A stretch of DNA of 64,000 nucleotides. Source: Lepraria neglecta (taxonomy: Eukaryota; Ascomycota; Lecanoromycetes; Lecanorales; Stereocaulaceae). The translations under genes were made by a program, and so were the position numbers. The stretch covers positions 3,720,001 to 3,784,000 of the forward strand of contig CM065653.1 in the NCBI GenBank assembly GCA_033220425.1, read 5' to 3'. The notes below the pieces were generated by a model. The model was not told the origin of the DNA, searched no databases, and was given only the letters and a program-made list of their open reading frames with translations. Positions 22,344-33,937 of this stretch are shown one piece after another (position 1 is the first letter of the stretch; each line of letters begins with the position of its first letter).

Positions 22344-25249
22344 GAGACTTCAATAGCTCGACCGGCAAGTCATCATCATTCGGGAATCGGTGAGTGCAAC
22401 ACGAAAACTGCTGATTCCTATGTGCAAGAGATCCCTGAAACATGAGAATTGATATGAAAGTCGGAGGCGTATTTTAGTATTTGCGCCAACCCCATCGTTC
22501 TCCGCAGATCAATGCTAATGACATCGATGGCCCTACCAGTAGCGCCGGGCGCAACAAATTCGTTGTCTATGCTCGAAGTAGTAAGGACATTTACGCCATC
22601 GCGGCCTTTGCTTCAGTTGCGAGCTTGGACAGCACATTTTTGGCATATCCTTTCAACAGAACGATTGGATCTGGAGATGTCAAAATTGAATAGTATCCCT
22701 GATCTCTATCTCTTGGCAGCCAACCTGAGCACTAGCGGCGACCATGTGCCATCAGCGAGAGATGACATGAAACAATTTTCCGGCGCTTTTGCCCGTGACT
22801 TTTCTTCTCATGCTACCACCTGGCCCACCTTTGAGCCGCGTAACCACCAAAATTCCTGCGCCGTTGACTGTCACCCAACAGTGATCGGCGCGATAAACCA
22901 CCAAAATTCCAATGAGTACCAAGGAGGAGGAGCGCGGCCTGAACGAATGTTGCTTAAATGATCGTGTTTATCAGCAGCCCGTGTGTCGAACCGCGATCAG
23001 ACTTGATTCCAGATCTAGATACTTCCTAGCTAGAACACATAGCCATGCCCAATGCTAGGGATTGTCACCCACGAAAGTACTTAGAAGCACAGAAACGCCA
23101 GCGCTATAGGGGTTTCCTTCCAGTTTGTTACGTTAGACGAAGTATTCCGATCTGGCAAATGGGAATGTTCAGTTGACTCTCTACAGGCCACCCTTTATGC
23201 GGCCAAACCGCTGGCTGTAAGGAGTTAGCACTATGCACCTTATGATCCAAAGGCTTGACAATCTGACATACTTTTCAGCTCGCCTAGGATCCTACTAGTT
23301 CTACCCCTCAAACCGTAATAGTGGGGGCTCCGTTCCGCTGCAGTCCACGCGCCGGCCCACAACGCCCATCCAGCAGATTCGCACAAGGAATTGATCACGC
23401 TGCTCCGCAAAGTACGTGATTCGTGCCACGTTTTCTTGTCGAAGATTGAGTAACATCCATATCCTTACAAGGCGGATGGTATCACGTTTCCTATAGGTGT
23501 GCCAGAGCCTCCGGCAAAGACGACGAGGTACATTTTACGTACAACGACATAATTTTCCAGCAGCAGAACCGATAGGAGTTTTTTCATTTAAGTGCTGACT
23601 TTGACTGCTCAGCGAGATAGTCTCTGCTTTCAAGCGTTCTTCTCGGCCGAGGGCTGCTAGTACAGTCGATCTGCAGTTTCATGATAGTATGCGAGGTCGC
23701 TTCAATGCCTCGGAGTAGAGGAAATCGTTTATCTCAGCCAAATAGTCTAGAATGACGCCTATGCCAATGCGATCATGCAAAGCGGTGAAGATCAAGTTAT
23801 TGTTAGGACTCTTACAGGGAAGTGCATGCGGTACAACCCGCATGCACGATAAATTGAAGAATGGGGAATCGGCGATGGGCTAATTAGCGTGGGTTGTGTA
23901 GCATTTCCCCTGCGTTCCCCGTGGTCCCCACTGCAGCTAGAGTCCCGAGTACTGGATCCCGGTGACGAAAAATGAAACCATGATGTAATAATTGGCTCGA
24001 ACAGACGGTGCGTTCTAGAATATTTCCCGAAGCTGCAGCTAACTAGAAAACACGAAGAATCTTGAAACTAGACTATCTCCAGATCAGCCCAGCTTGGCCA
24101 TTGGCTCTGCAACCAAGCTCGAGAGATTGAGCTCGGACCTTTGAAGGGACCCAGGTCTTGAGCCAAAGAGAGCTGACACCGCAACATCCAACTACAGGAT
24201 CAGCGGTAACGTTGCAAGAACCAACAATATTTGATTCGACCGCATAAACGGAAGTACTGCCTGGCTGCCGGTCTTCTCTGTTGGTTTTATTTGATCGTAG
24301 TGTGAGTTTTTAGTTCGGCAGTCTTCCTTACGGCCTGCACTACACCGCATCTTTCACCGCCTAGTCAATAGTAAATGATAGCTTCGGCAGTCCGAAACAA
24401 GACGCTGTCGGTCTAATCTCGAGATTTACCCCTTAAACTCCCTTCTCTATTTGTTGTCTGCTAATTATGTTTCCTTTACCTCATCTACGAAAAAGATTCA
24501 GAGATTCTCGTCCTATTGGGCGCTGATCAGTGCTCTGTTCCAAATCTTCCATCCACTTAGCACCGTTGCAAAATGCATCGTGGTAGCAAATAAAGAACTT
24601 TATATCTACTACATCCCCTTGCAACCTTTCTGTAATTTCGAGGCCTGACCAAATGAAGCCACGTAAGAATCCGCGAATATGTTCATGTAGACAACGGTGC
24701 AACATGGGTTAGTAGCTTCTGTTATTAGATAATGAATTAAAGACTAAGTTGATACATGAGCGTATTTGGCAAAGAACTGAAAAAATCATGCCTCCATCTT
24801 ATCATCACGTCTAGATGACAACCCATATTGAAGCATGCTAAGCATAATCTTTGAACCTCCCGCTACCAAGATGCTCGTAAGAAGTCTATATGAATTGTGG
24901 GATATTAAAAAAGCCAAGCGGCCATAGGGTACCCTGTCTATTCATAATACATTAGATGAAGTGTGAATATGGAAGTGGTAGAGACCGGAAGTATACTGGC
25001 GAAAATTTTCCAAGAATTGAAGTCCAGTATGACGAGTGCAGAATCGTAGCAGCTAAAAGTGACGCAAATTGCTGATGTACTGTTGCTTAATATCGGTCCC
25101 GAGTAAGTGATTGAACCGTCCCTTTCTCTCGCAATGGTAGCTCGTCCATTTTCTTTCAGGGTAGTTGCAATGCCATTATCTCATGACTGATATAGTTAGT
25201 AAATGATGACAGCATAGAGCTTTGAGGACCCTACAAATTAACCCTTCGG
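22344..25249. other. long intergenic tract between ZF4 and ZF5
   Basis: The 149-aa and shorter frames here show no domain and no relation to the families in this window. I see no transposon ends. The ZF4 promoter must lie at the left end. Confidence 0.4.
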
Positions 25250-27274
25250 TCAACCATGGCGCCTCACACCCCGGGTACGATCTTCATCGCGCATGAGATT
25301 TTGTAGCTCGTCGATGTCAAGGTCTGGAGCGCCATAGTGGTCTCTCAACTTCTTGCGTGAGCGCTGCTTGTTCAGGCGCGCAGCCGATGGAACCAATTCA
25401 GGGATGGTATAGCGGCCCTGTACTTGGGCAAGCGATACAACACGCGAGTTGATGGTCGATGAGACTCCCTCCGTATTTTCCGCGCGGCGAGCCGTGTTCG
25501 CGAGAGGGCTATGATGGTATGGGGACAAGGCCGGGCTTGATCTTAGGGTCAAGTTGCTAGGAACAGAGAAAGGTGTAGCAGGCATGGGATCTGGATTCTG
25601 GCCATGGCTATTGCGGCTCCCAAAATCAGTTACCACTGTTCCGGTCCAAGGTGCGGGATTCGGTGCTTGCTGCAGCAGCCTGCCACAATCTTCTGCGGGC
25701 TGCAATACTGAAGCTCTGCCAGTCGCAATGTGCCGGTAGCCAATGGAAGTGTTGCCATATAGATTGGCCTCACTGTCAGGGATTGTAGGTTGCGCTTGCG
25801 ATGATTCAAAGCTAGACTGATCCGAGGTATCCCAAGCCATTTGGTAATCCTGAGCTGGCGAATTTAGGTCGGATGCCATCCTAGTCGACGATGCTAGTGT
25901 AGGGCAAGTAGGCAAAGCCGGTTGCGTCGAGACGTTCTCGTGCTCAGGAAATGATGAGACTTTCTGCACCTGTTCATAAGGAGAAACTGGCTCATAGTTT
26001 AATCCGCTCGAGCGCTGCGGGTTTTCGCACCAGTTGGCCGAAGTGATTGCCATTTCCGCAAGATCCCCTGCTTTCGCACTGCTCAATTCGAGTCGTAGTT
26101 GAAGGTCCTTAGCCACTGAAAGATCCCAGGCGAGTTCCTGGATTGCCAAGTAACTCGATTGAAAAAAGTTTTGCCAAATGAGGGAGACGGCGGGCTGCAT
26201 CAAGAGACCTCGAATAACTTTATTGATGTTCCATTCACCAATCCTGTGCATGTTCTTGAAGTGCTCGTTATCGATATGGTTGAGTTGGTCTTGAATCGAT
26301 GTGAAAAGCGAAATACAGAATCCGCAGCCGAAGTATTTTTTTGGGAGTGTCTTCTTCCATGTCTCAGCCAAATCGGAGCCCTCGTCGTTCGAGAACCCAT
26401 GTGATGTCTCCAAATGTCCAACGAGATTGGTTTTCCTGCTGTAGCTCTTTGCTTTTCCTAGCGTATCAAGGTCGAGACACAGCGTGCAAGGCCATACGGT
26501 TTCATGCTCCTTCATATGTCTTTTCCATCCATCGCAAGTTTCAATAGCCCGAGACTTTTTGCAGCGAGGACACCCATGGGGATGCTTGGTGGAAGCCGAA
26601 GAAGTAGTAGCTCGGTCATCAAAGGAAATATCACTCAAGGTCTCAATATGGGAGTTCGCTTGACCCCAGGAAGTTCTAGGCGTACTCGGGCTGGTGAGGT
26701 TGTTGAAAGGGGAAGGCGGCCAAGCAGAGATGGTCGACGATCTAGCAGTGGAACTCGAGGACGACTTTGGCAGCGCTTCAGACGCTGACCAGGATGTAGT
26801 TCGTTGTGTGCCAACATTATTGCTGGTATTAGGATTTGGCAGACCGTTGAAAGTGCCTGCAAAAACTGGTTAGCCTGAGAGCATAATGGAGCCGGTGTTT
26901 CTACCAGTGGAGCGATAGGAGTTCAGCCACTCTAAAACAAGATCATCAGGGCAGTCTTTCAGCTGCAAAAATGCGCGAATATGCTGTTTTGCGAGAGAGC
27001 CGGGTTGAAATCGACCTGATTGGAACGAGCGGATTACGGCGAGCGAAGTGGTGACTACGTGATTGTCGAATAATTGAAGCACGTGGATAGCCTCTTGCTG
27101 TGAATGAGATGGGACGGTGTTGGAAACTTGGTAATTGGTAGATGAAAGAATGTGGTCATCTGTCTCTGTTTGATCAAAAGAATGCAGGGGGCTTTGGTCA
27201 AAGGCTCCTTCCACGAAGGGAAAGGACGGCGATCCGGGCTGAAATGAGTGTGGGGTCGAATTCGCAGAACTCAT
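25250..27274 (-). CDS. ZF5: two-exon C2H2 zinc-finger protein, subfamily 2
   Basis: Predicted 658 aa, intact. Exon 1 (27,274-26,905) has an S/P-rich leader, then 'AIHVLQLFDNHVVTTSLAVI' and 'AFLQLKDCPDDLVLEWLNSY'. The intron is 48 nt (26,904-26,857; GTAGAA donor, GGCTAACC branch, TTTGCAG acceptor, phase 1). Exon 2 (26,856-25,250) has finger 1 'CPRCKKSRAIETCDGWKRHM' then 'KEH', finger 2 'CTLCLDLDTLGKAKSYSRKT' then 'HLETSH', and finger 3 'CGFCISLFTSIQDQLNHIDN' then 'EH'. 'WDLSVAKDLQLRLELSSA' and a P/Q/S-rich tail follow. It ends in the conserved 'KQRSRKKLRDHYGAPDLDID' and 'MRDEDRTRGVRRHG'. This is one of the most complete members. Its role as a nuclear regulator is inferred from the fingers; there is no direct evidence for a target. 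Confidence 0.85.
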
Positions 27275-29390
27275 GTTGGGCGCTTAAGCATCGAATCGAG
27301 TAGCAAAAGAACGAAGCGCCTCCAGGACGTGTGCTACTGCAGGCGAATAGGAGAAAGCATTGAAGAATAAATATACAAATCCATTGGAGACGGCGAAAAG
27401 ACAAGGAGGCTCAATTCAGGTGACTCTCTGCTGCTATCATGAGTCTGGCAGCCGCTAAAATATTCTGGCAGGACACGCACTCGAAACTCATTACGGCTGC
27501 CACAAACAAAATTACCGGGTGGCAATAAACTGGCCTTTGTGGCTGTTGGGTTGTCATTGCAAAAACACCTACCTTGTTCGGGCTTTGCGAAAGGTACAAA
27601 CCTTTATTTCCTGTGTGTTTTTATGTGTTGATCGTCCTGAGACAGTAGCGGCTACCTGAAGGATCGGGATTTTGAGGTGGGGGAGGAGGATCCCTACGGT
27701 AGTGCGCCATAGATAGCTCTCTTAGCGGCCGCTGGAGTCCGAAATCACTCCAGGTGTCTCTCGAAGACGTATAGCCCTCGTGCACACTGAAATGAAGCAG
27801 ATCTCATACCGAGTTCAACGAATAATCGAGGTTACTCGCGTGCCCATGATAGCGATGTTTTGTTGAGTTGAATGCGTTGACATGGTCGTCGAGCCTTCGG
27901 CCCCTAACAGACTAGCCACCGGTGCCTGGTGGTGCCTCTTAGGCTGGGCTAAATTGGTAATCGGCTCCCCTTCAATTTCGGTTTGGTCTATTTCGAGAAC
28001 ATTCCTTCGAGTCAGCTTCAGGTAATACGACGTCGTACTTTGGCGCATCTAGTTTGTAGGTGTCATGGTGCCCCACGTGAAATTATTGCGTCTGAAATCT
28101 GCTTGAATGTTTTTTGTCTTGGAGAGCCGGTAGCCCCGTTACAGCCATTTGCGCAGCGTTCTCGATAGCCAGAGTCTTCAAAGCGATTGATTCTTTACTT
28201 CAATGATGCAGATCGGATGACGTTTGACGTTTATTGATCATCCTTTGAAATTGGTTGAGGGGCACAAAGCGGTGATCATTATTGACCTGCATATTGTCCG
28301 TGGCGGCCACGTGGCTAGCGTCGAGCGTGCCTGGGACCTGGCTTGACCAGCAGCCCCCGCGTACCTTAATCAATCCTCGAAGTGAGCCTTGCCTCGTTGC
28401 CATAGGTATTGAAGAAGCGCTAGACGACGCACGGAAGAGCCATATTCAGATTCGCTGAAGAAGACCGACATTTTCAGCGGCCACCATTCTAGCCCTGCAT
28501 ACCCCTGCGAATATTTGGTTTCGCATTTCCTGCAATAAGGTGATATAAGGCAAACAAGCGGCGATCACTGCAGGTCATTGGAAGCCACTCCTCCGACACA
28601 CAAAACAGGGGTTCGCATCCCAAATCCACGTGCTGCTTCCAGAATTCTCGGCATGTTCTGGCAGCTATAAACGATATATGTGGAGATTGGGATAGGCGGT
28701 GAGGCGACACAATCGTTATCGGATCGTACTCGTCTGGTCTTAATACGTTACTTCATCGAGATCATGACAAGAATTACAAGGGTTGGCCATGGCCAGGTTT
28801 CAAAATGTGGTCGTGTGATGCAAGCCTCTGAGGTACAATGTTGGATTTCTTGACCGCCTTCGCAGGCCGTCAGTGATGTCTCAACCATCTGGGCGCGGAC
28901 ATTACTTCAAAGATTCCACATTTTCCCCCAGCACGCTCAATGCATAATGTGGCAGTACTTGTGCAGTTGGTAGGTTTAGTTTGTGATAGATTTATGTATT
29001 GTGTAGCAGTGTCTGTCGCAGTGTTGGTCGAGCATCCCTCAGTCACCCAACGAAGGAAAAGACATCTGCCAATCGAGGAACACCTCGGAATGTAGTCCAA
29101 ACAGAAAAGTGTCCCGTAGTCATGGTCTAAGGAAAATTGCCGATGTCAGAATAGAAAATCGAGCCAGCCCACTATGCTTAGAAGCGTCTTCGTTGGACAT
29201 CCTGAGCTCCTATACCTCATCTAGATATAGGCTATCATCTCGGGTATTTCAGCTCTCCATAATACCTTTTCAAGTAGTGGAAGGATCCAGTTTCCGCGTT
29301 CTCACGATGTCAACTACTGGATAGAGCGGCTAGTCACCTCAATTGGCACAACTGCTGTCGTTGTGATGACTGAAAGGGGATGATACATCT
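27275..29390. other. intergenic between ZF5 and the orphan first exon
   Basis: Short frames only. The second exon that should follow the orphan exon at 29.6 kb would be expected here, but I see no finger motif on the minus strand. Confidence 0.45.
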
Positions 29391-29394
29391 GCAA

Positions 29395-29590
29395 ATCGGG
29401 AGCACCGGCTCGGGGATCCCGGGGATAGCCCCTAGGGCTAGGGGCCGATCTGCGCATGTCCCAGCTCACGGGAATTAGGGGCAACCGCCCCCCGCTCCCC
29501 AGGGTGCTAGGGCCCAGCTTGCAACGCATGCGCCCATGGGCATGCGCATGTCCCCTAGGCCGTGTACACCCTCCCCCGAGAGAACTTTTC
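29395..29590. other. GC-rich palindromic block
   Basis: A block rich in G and C, unlike the flanks, with short palindromes such as 'cccctagggctagggg' and 'gcatgcgcccatgggcatgc'. It abuts the splice donor of the orphan ZF exon at 29,596. It is possibly the end of an insertion that replaced the second exon. Confidence 0.5.
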
Positions 29591-29596
29591 ACTCAC

Positions 29597-30014
29597 TGGC
29601 GTTGATAGGGGCCCTCCAGGGGCCTCCCGTTGTTGATGTGGCGAGCGCAATGCAGCCATGCGAGAACAAGACCGTAGGGACATTGTTTTAATGCCGAAAG
29701 AGCTACGAACTGTTGGGATGAGAGAGCTCTGGGTTGGAACCAATGCGGACACCCAGGCTGTGAGGCAGGAGTGGAGTTTTGTCAGCCAAGCAATGACAGT
29801 ATAGTTGTCGACCTCGCAAAGGATCCTGATCGATTCCCATTGCTGTGGAGAAGCGAGAGTGGAGGCAAATCGACCATGAGCTGATGCTTCGACACTGTCG
29901 CCAACCAGCTGGTGATGGTGAATTGTAAGGAATGAAGGCCAAGTGGCTGGCGCTGTGCCGGGAAAGCTGACTAATGACTCATGAAAGGGGGTAGAGTGAG
30001 TTTTCCGAGTTCAT
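29597..30014 (-). pseudogene. Orphan first exon of a ZF-family gene
   Basis: A lone exon 1. The ATG at 30,014 gives a short frame that must shift near the start. The domain then reads 'SPQQWESIRILCEVDNYTVI' and 'AWLTKLHS'. After a second shift near 29,775 it continues 'QPGCPHWFQPRALSSQQFVA', then 'LSALKQCPYGLVLAWLHCAR'. The second block matches ZF7 'HWFQPRPPSSQQ' and 'LILLWLDNARSG' closely. A GTGAGT donor lies at 29,596, as in ZF7. No zinc-finger exon follows within 2 kb. It is therefore an eleventh family locus reduced to its first exon. Confidence 0.8.
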
Positions 30015-32290
30015 TTTGCTCGCCCATTGGTGAAAGAGTGAATAAAATAGCAAATCATGTCCACGATGCCCTCCGCTGCTACGAAGATGACAGGAGAGTG
30101 CCTTGAAGTTTATATACACGAAAATACTGCAGAAAGGGAATGGCAGTGAGGCTCTTTGCTTTCATTCCACCAAGTATTGGCAGATGCTGTACAGCTTTCG
30201 CACATGAAGCTCTTCCTGTTCATTTGGAAATTATTGCCGAAGACAATACTTTAGTGCTAGGTGGCCGTGAAGGTAGGTCTCGGGTGCGTTCGGCGCCATC
30301 GCTACTTAACCATTTTTCGTGGAGATAGCTACAAAAGTCGGGAAGTTGACTTATGAGATTCGCCATCAGCGCGGGAGAGAATAGATTCCACTGTGAGACG
30401 AGGCCGTTCTTTCCGACTAGAAAAGCCAACATCTGATGTGGCTGTCAGGGCATAGATGGATGTGAAACACCAAACGCAAGCTGAAAACGAAAAGCAGTCT
30501 TTGGCGTTGGTGGCCGTTGGCCCCAGGAGCGACTGACCATGTCACAGATCTACGGCGAATTCGTCTTTGCTACTTCACCCATGCACATATGTTCAACCTC
30601 GCGAAGATACGGTGTACTTTGGGTTTAATTCATGGCCGTCGATTGGACCTCGGAGTCTTGTCAAGTTAACACGCTCGGCATGTTTTGTCATGCTACTGAT
30701 CACTGACCGCTTGTTCTAATTCAAAAACTCGTAATGCTTGGGGTCCTTGGGGGTCTGGTGGGCTGTACTGAAATCTAATTTCGCTACGGAGTAGATGCAG
30801 ACCGCCGGTCATAGTCACAAACACATTATGGCCATAGCAATATTATCATCGACGCTACTTTTTCGGCTAGCCACCTTGAGCCAGTGACTTGCTTCGAATT
30901 CCCGCACGATAGTATATTAATAGCACGAAACCCACTAAGGCTCTCAGTCGCCACGTATCTTTCCTCGGGAGATCCCCATGCGGTGTCCGTGCTGGCTTCT
31001 TCGCCTTCAAAGGCTACAGGCTAGACCAGGGGGCGCTGCTGCTACAGTTCTGAATCAAAATGTCATGCAGCCATTCCAGCGGTCGGGCCTCCTCGAGTAA
31101 GCACTAAAACCTTGAAAAGAAAGCTCGCAGAAATAGGGAGGACTGCCATTGCTTTTACGGAGACGCTTTTCCAAGGGCCTTGTGCTTCGTACATCGTAGC
31201 TGTCCTTAATAGGACTACGACTTCCTCTTGGCGTGGCACTAAGAAGACGCACGTACTCCACCCCGTGCACGGTGGGATCCATTCTCCACAGGAACCGCTA
31301 CAGTACCTTAGTCTGACATCACTCATGTTTGAGGAATACGCAGATCATTTTCGACTTCTGGATTGAGGTCGCAATAGATTGTAGACCTAGATATTTATTG
31401 TTATAAGGATTTCACTAAGTTGCGTACACAGACCGCTGAGAATTTAATAGGGCGTTCAACTTGACGACGACTTTTGTGATTGCCCAACACCACTAAGGGA
31501 TCCCTATTTGGATGTGAAATCTAAAGGAAAGCGGCTGAAGATATTCAGCGAACTTTGCCTATCATGGTTCGCGATCATTGGCAAACCAGGCAAATCCAGG
31601 GGCGCATTACGAGACAAGCGGATGGCTGTCAAATAAGCCACCGAGGCTCCTTCTGGAAGGATGGCGAAATCCCACGTGGACAAAATTCAACATGTGGAAA
31701 TTGGTGGTGACAGCGCGATAATGGCGTCGTTGTCTCATCTGAAACATCTCGACCCAAGCTGGCCCCTCTAATCTTCAGGATTTGGCACGAAAAACGGATA
31801 GGTCACAGGGCTTCTGGAGGTCGTGTGACACAAGTAAATCCGGATGGTTTGTTCTTTTCTCGGCACTTGAACCATTTTGTATCAATCCATTACCTTAGCT
31901 TAGAACCAATAATATACCGCAGTCTCGTGATCGCGACAAAGCTATAGCAGTTCTCGAAGTGCGTGTTCGACACAGGAGTGGGCCCTTTCTACTGGGTATT
32001 CTATTTGTGAATTGAGCACAATGCTATTCGTGCTTCGTCACTTTAATACATTTGTTCTCGAGATCTGCTGAAGGGTCCAATCGACGCCATCGCGAGCCAT
32101 AAACCGCTAGCCTAGCCTAACCATCAGCGAATATACCATGCACACGCTCTTTCGCACAAAGGTTGGCTGAAACGGTCCAGTATTTTGCTATAGAAATACC
32201 AAAATGATGACAGTCGCAAGTCTGTAAATAACGTACTTACTTCCTTGATTATACCCAGGTAGGAGTAGAGCATATTGGGTTGCTGCTGTG
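30015..32290. other. intergenic
   Basis: No gene supported. At 31,570-31,730 there is a possible weak match to 43.75-43.95 kb (paired 'ccaggcaaa' and a 'cacgtggac...atgtggaaattggtggtgacag' block). The rest shows nothing recognisable. Confidence 0.4.
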
Positions 32291-32299
32291 CTCAATTCA

Positions 32300-32530
32300 A
32301 AGCTGTCAGAAACCTTACCAGAACGTCGGGAATTCTGGAATCTAGCAGTCGACTGGGGAAGAGTATCCGGCGTTAGCCTACTGACCCAAGAATCGCATCC
32401 GTGAACCTGATTTAGCGGAGCTGAGGATTTCCGTGCCGGGGCTTGGTCGGATGGGAGGTGACCTACGCTCCGTCGGCCGACACCAGCAACATCGTCGTAA
32501 ATTTTTGAGTCGTGTATGGATAACGCGGTT
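32300..32530 (+). repeat. dispersed repeat R2, copy 2
   Basis: Shares with 47.08-47.33 kb the strings 'actggggaagagtatccggc' (variant), 'tagcctactgacccaa', 'gcctgcatt/cctgattt' and the 'cgtcggccgaca..a..atcgtcgtaa' block, in the same order. Compare the copy at 13.38 kb. Confidence 0.65.
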
Positions 32531-32532
32531 GA

Positions 32533-33200
32533 GTGGGGGCTCTAGGAGGCCAATGCTCAGGTTCAAATCTCATGCCTGGAAAATTGCTCCCAAAGCCTAC
32601 GGATCTTCCAACGTACCTAGGCCATAGCACGACAGTACTGATTCAGCCGAAACGCCTATCGGAAGCAGGCTTCATGGAAGCCAAGTGCATCGGTATTGCT
32701 CCCGTCCAGGAGAAGGGTTTTACCAAACGAATGGAACTGAAGAACGGCCGATGGCAGCCTACTACTCTGGGAAATCGAAATCTGCCTGCAAATTTCAAGT
32801 GAAGAATGACCCATGGGAATTGCTGCTCGTTCTCGCAAAGGCATGATGACTTCTTCGTTTACCGGTTCCCTTGTTCCTGGTAGCCTGCTTGTGGACCTAA
32901 GGTACTGTCAAAGTTTCGGTGCCTGTCAGGATGTGTTGCCATAGAATTCACATCTTTCTGTATTCAAAATGAGAATCGCACCAACAGGGCTGAACTAACA
33001 CATGGAGCAGTGGCAACCTCTGATGGTACTTCATAAAAGCGTCACGACTTGGTCTTGTATTGCCAATATCCTTCTACTCGACGTACTCCGCGCAGGCTTG
33101 TTGCTGCCTTAAGTGTTCGACGCCTGCTAGAAGATAGCGTCATGGAATCCACGCATTCCTCATGAACAAGACTCAATTCTCTTATACTTATCGCTTCTTA
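32533..33200 (+). pseudogene. Est1-type DNA/RNA-binding protein relic, fragment e
   Basis: The 89-aa frame at 32,533-32,802 contains 'FMEAKCIGIAPVQEKGF' and 'KNGRWQPT', matching 'EAKCIDID' and 'NDQWQS' of the relic at 1.65 kb. A second 'EQWQPLMVLHK' lies at about 33,005-33,040 and 'RHGIHAFLMN' at about 33,140-33,170. The connecting sequence is broken by stops. It is directly downstream of repeat R2. Confidence 0.5.
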
Positions 33201-33937
33201 GAAATGCTCAGTTCTTGACCACAACTCTAGTTGGAGGGGACTCTGAGCTTGTTCGTCTTAGAACCATACTCAGTATACACAGCAACACCCATAACTCGTT
33301 GCGGTGTAGTGGTAGTCTTGGATAAATTGACTTAATTATGCATATTGGCAGTCAGTATTAGTATAGTGCGTTCTACCAGGGTATCATCCACTCCTAGTAT
33401 AGGGCTGTCGTTGGTATTAGTCGCATTAAGGCCGTAGGGCTGCCGTCTCTGGTGTTTGGAAGCTATGATCAGCCTACTGTTCACCTGTGCAAAAGGCTCA
33501 CCCGCGCAACAACAGAAGGAGAGGAAAGAGTTCACGGCATTATTTTGTGACAATGCGGGCGAAGCGAAGTATATACAAACTCAGGCATCAAGGGTGTTGT
33601 TCTATAATAGGCCGGGTAGAAACGGAACCATATAAGTGGTATGAATCAAGCCCGTTGAAACCGTCAAAGCCTGGCCGAGTCTGAGCAGAGAAGTCTCGCT
33701 GGAACAAAGTGTGGTCGAAAATGGAACAATGGAATGACCAGCCATGGACAGACACCAACTCCGTAACCCGTCCTCTCGCTCCCGATGTGTATCCCAATGC
33801 CCTCTGTACCAAGATCATATATCGTACATACTCATCATCGACATTACCGACATTCATTCAATTATCCATAACCCTAGGCTCATTAGCAACTAAAATTCCC
33901 CAGTCGAATAACAGAGTGCTCACCTCGTATCTCATCA
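33201..33937. other. intergenic, ZF6 3' flank
   Basis: No gene recognised. A plus-strand frame at 33,709-34,248 is mostly the complement of ZF6. Confidence 0.45.

Noticed and set aside
33298-33330. string resembling a tRNA A-box ('tgtagtggtagtcttgg')
   Set aside because: No matching B-box, acceptor stem or anticodon arm could be folded around it.
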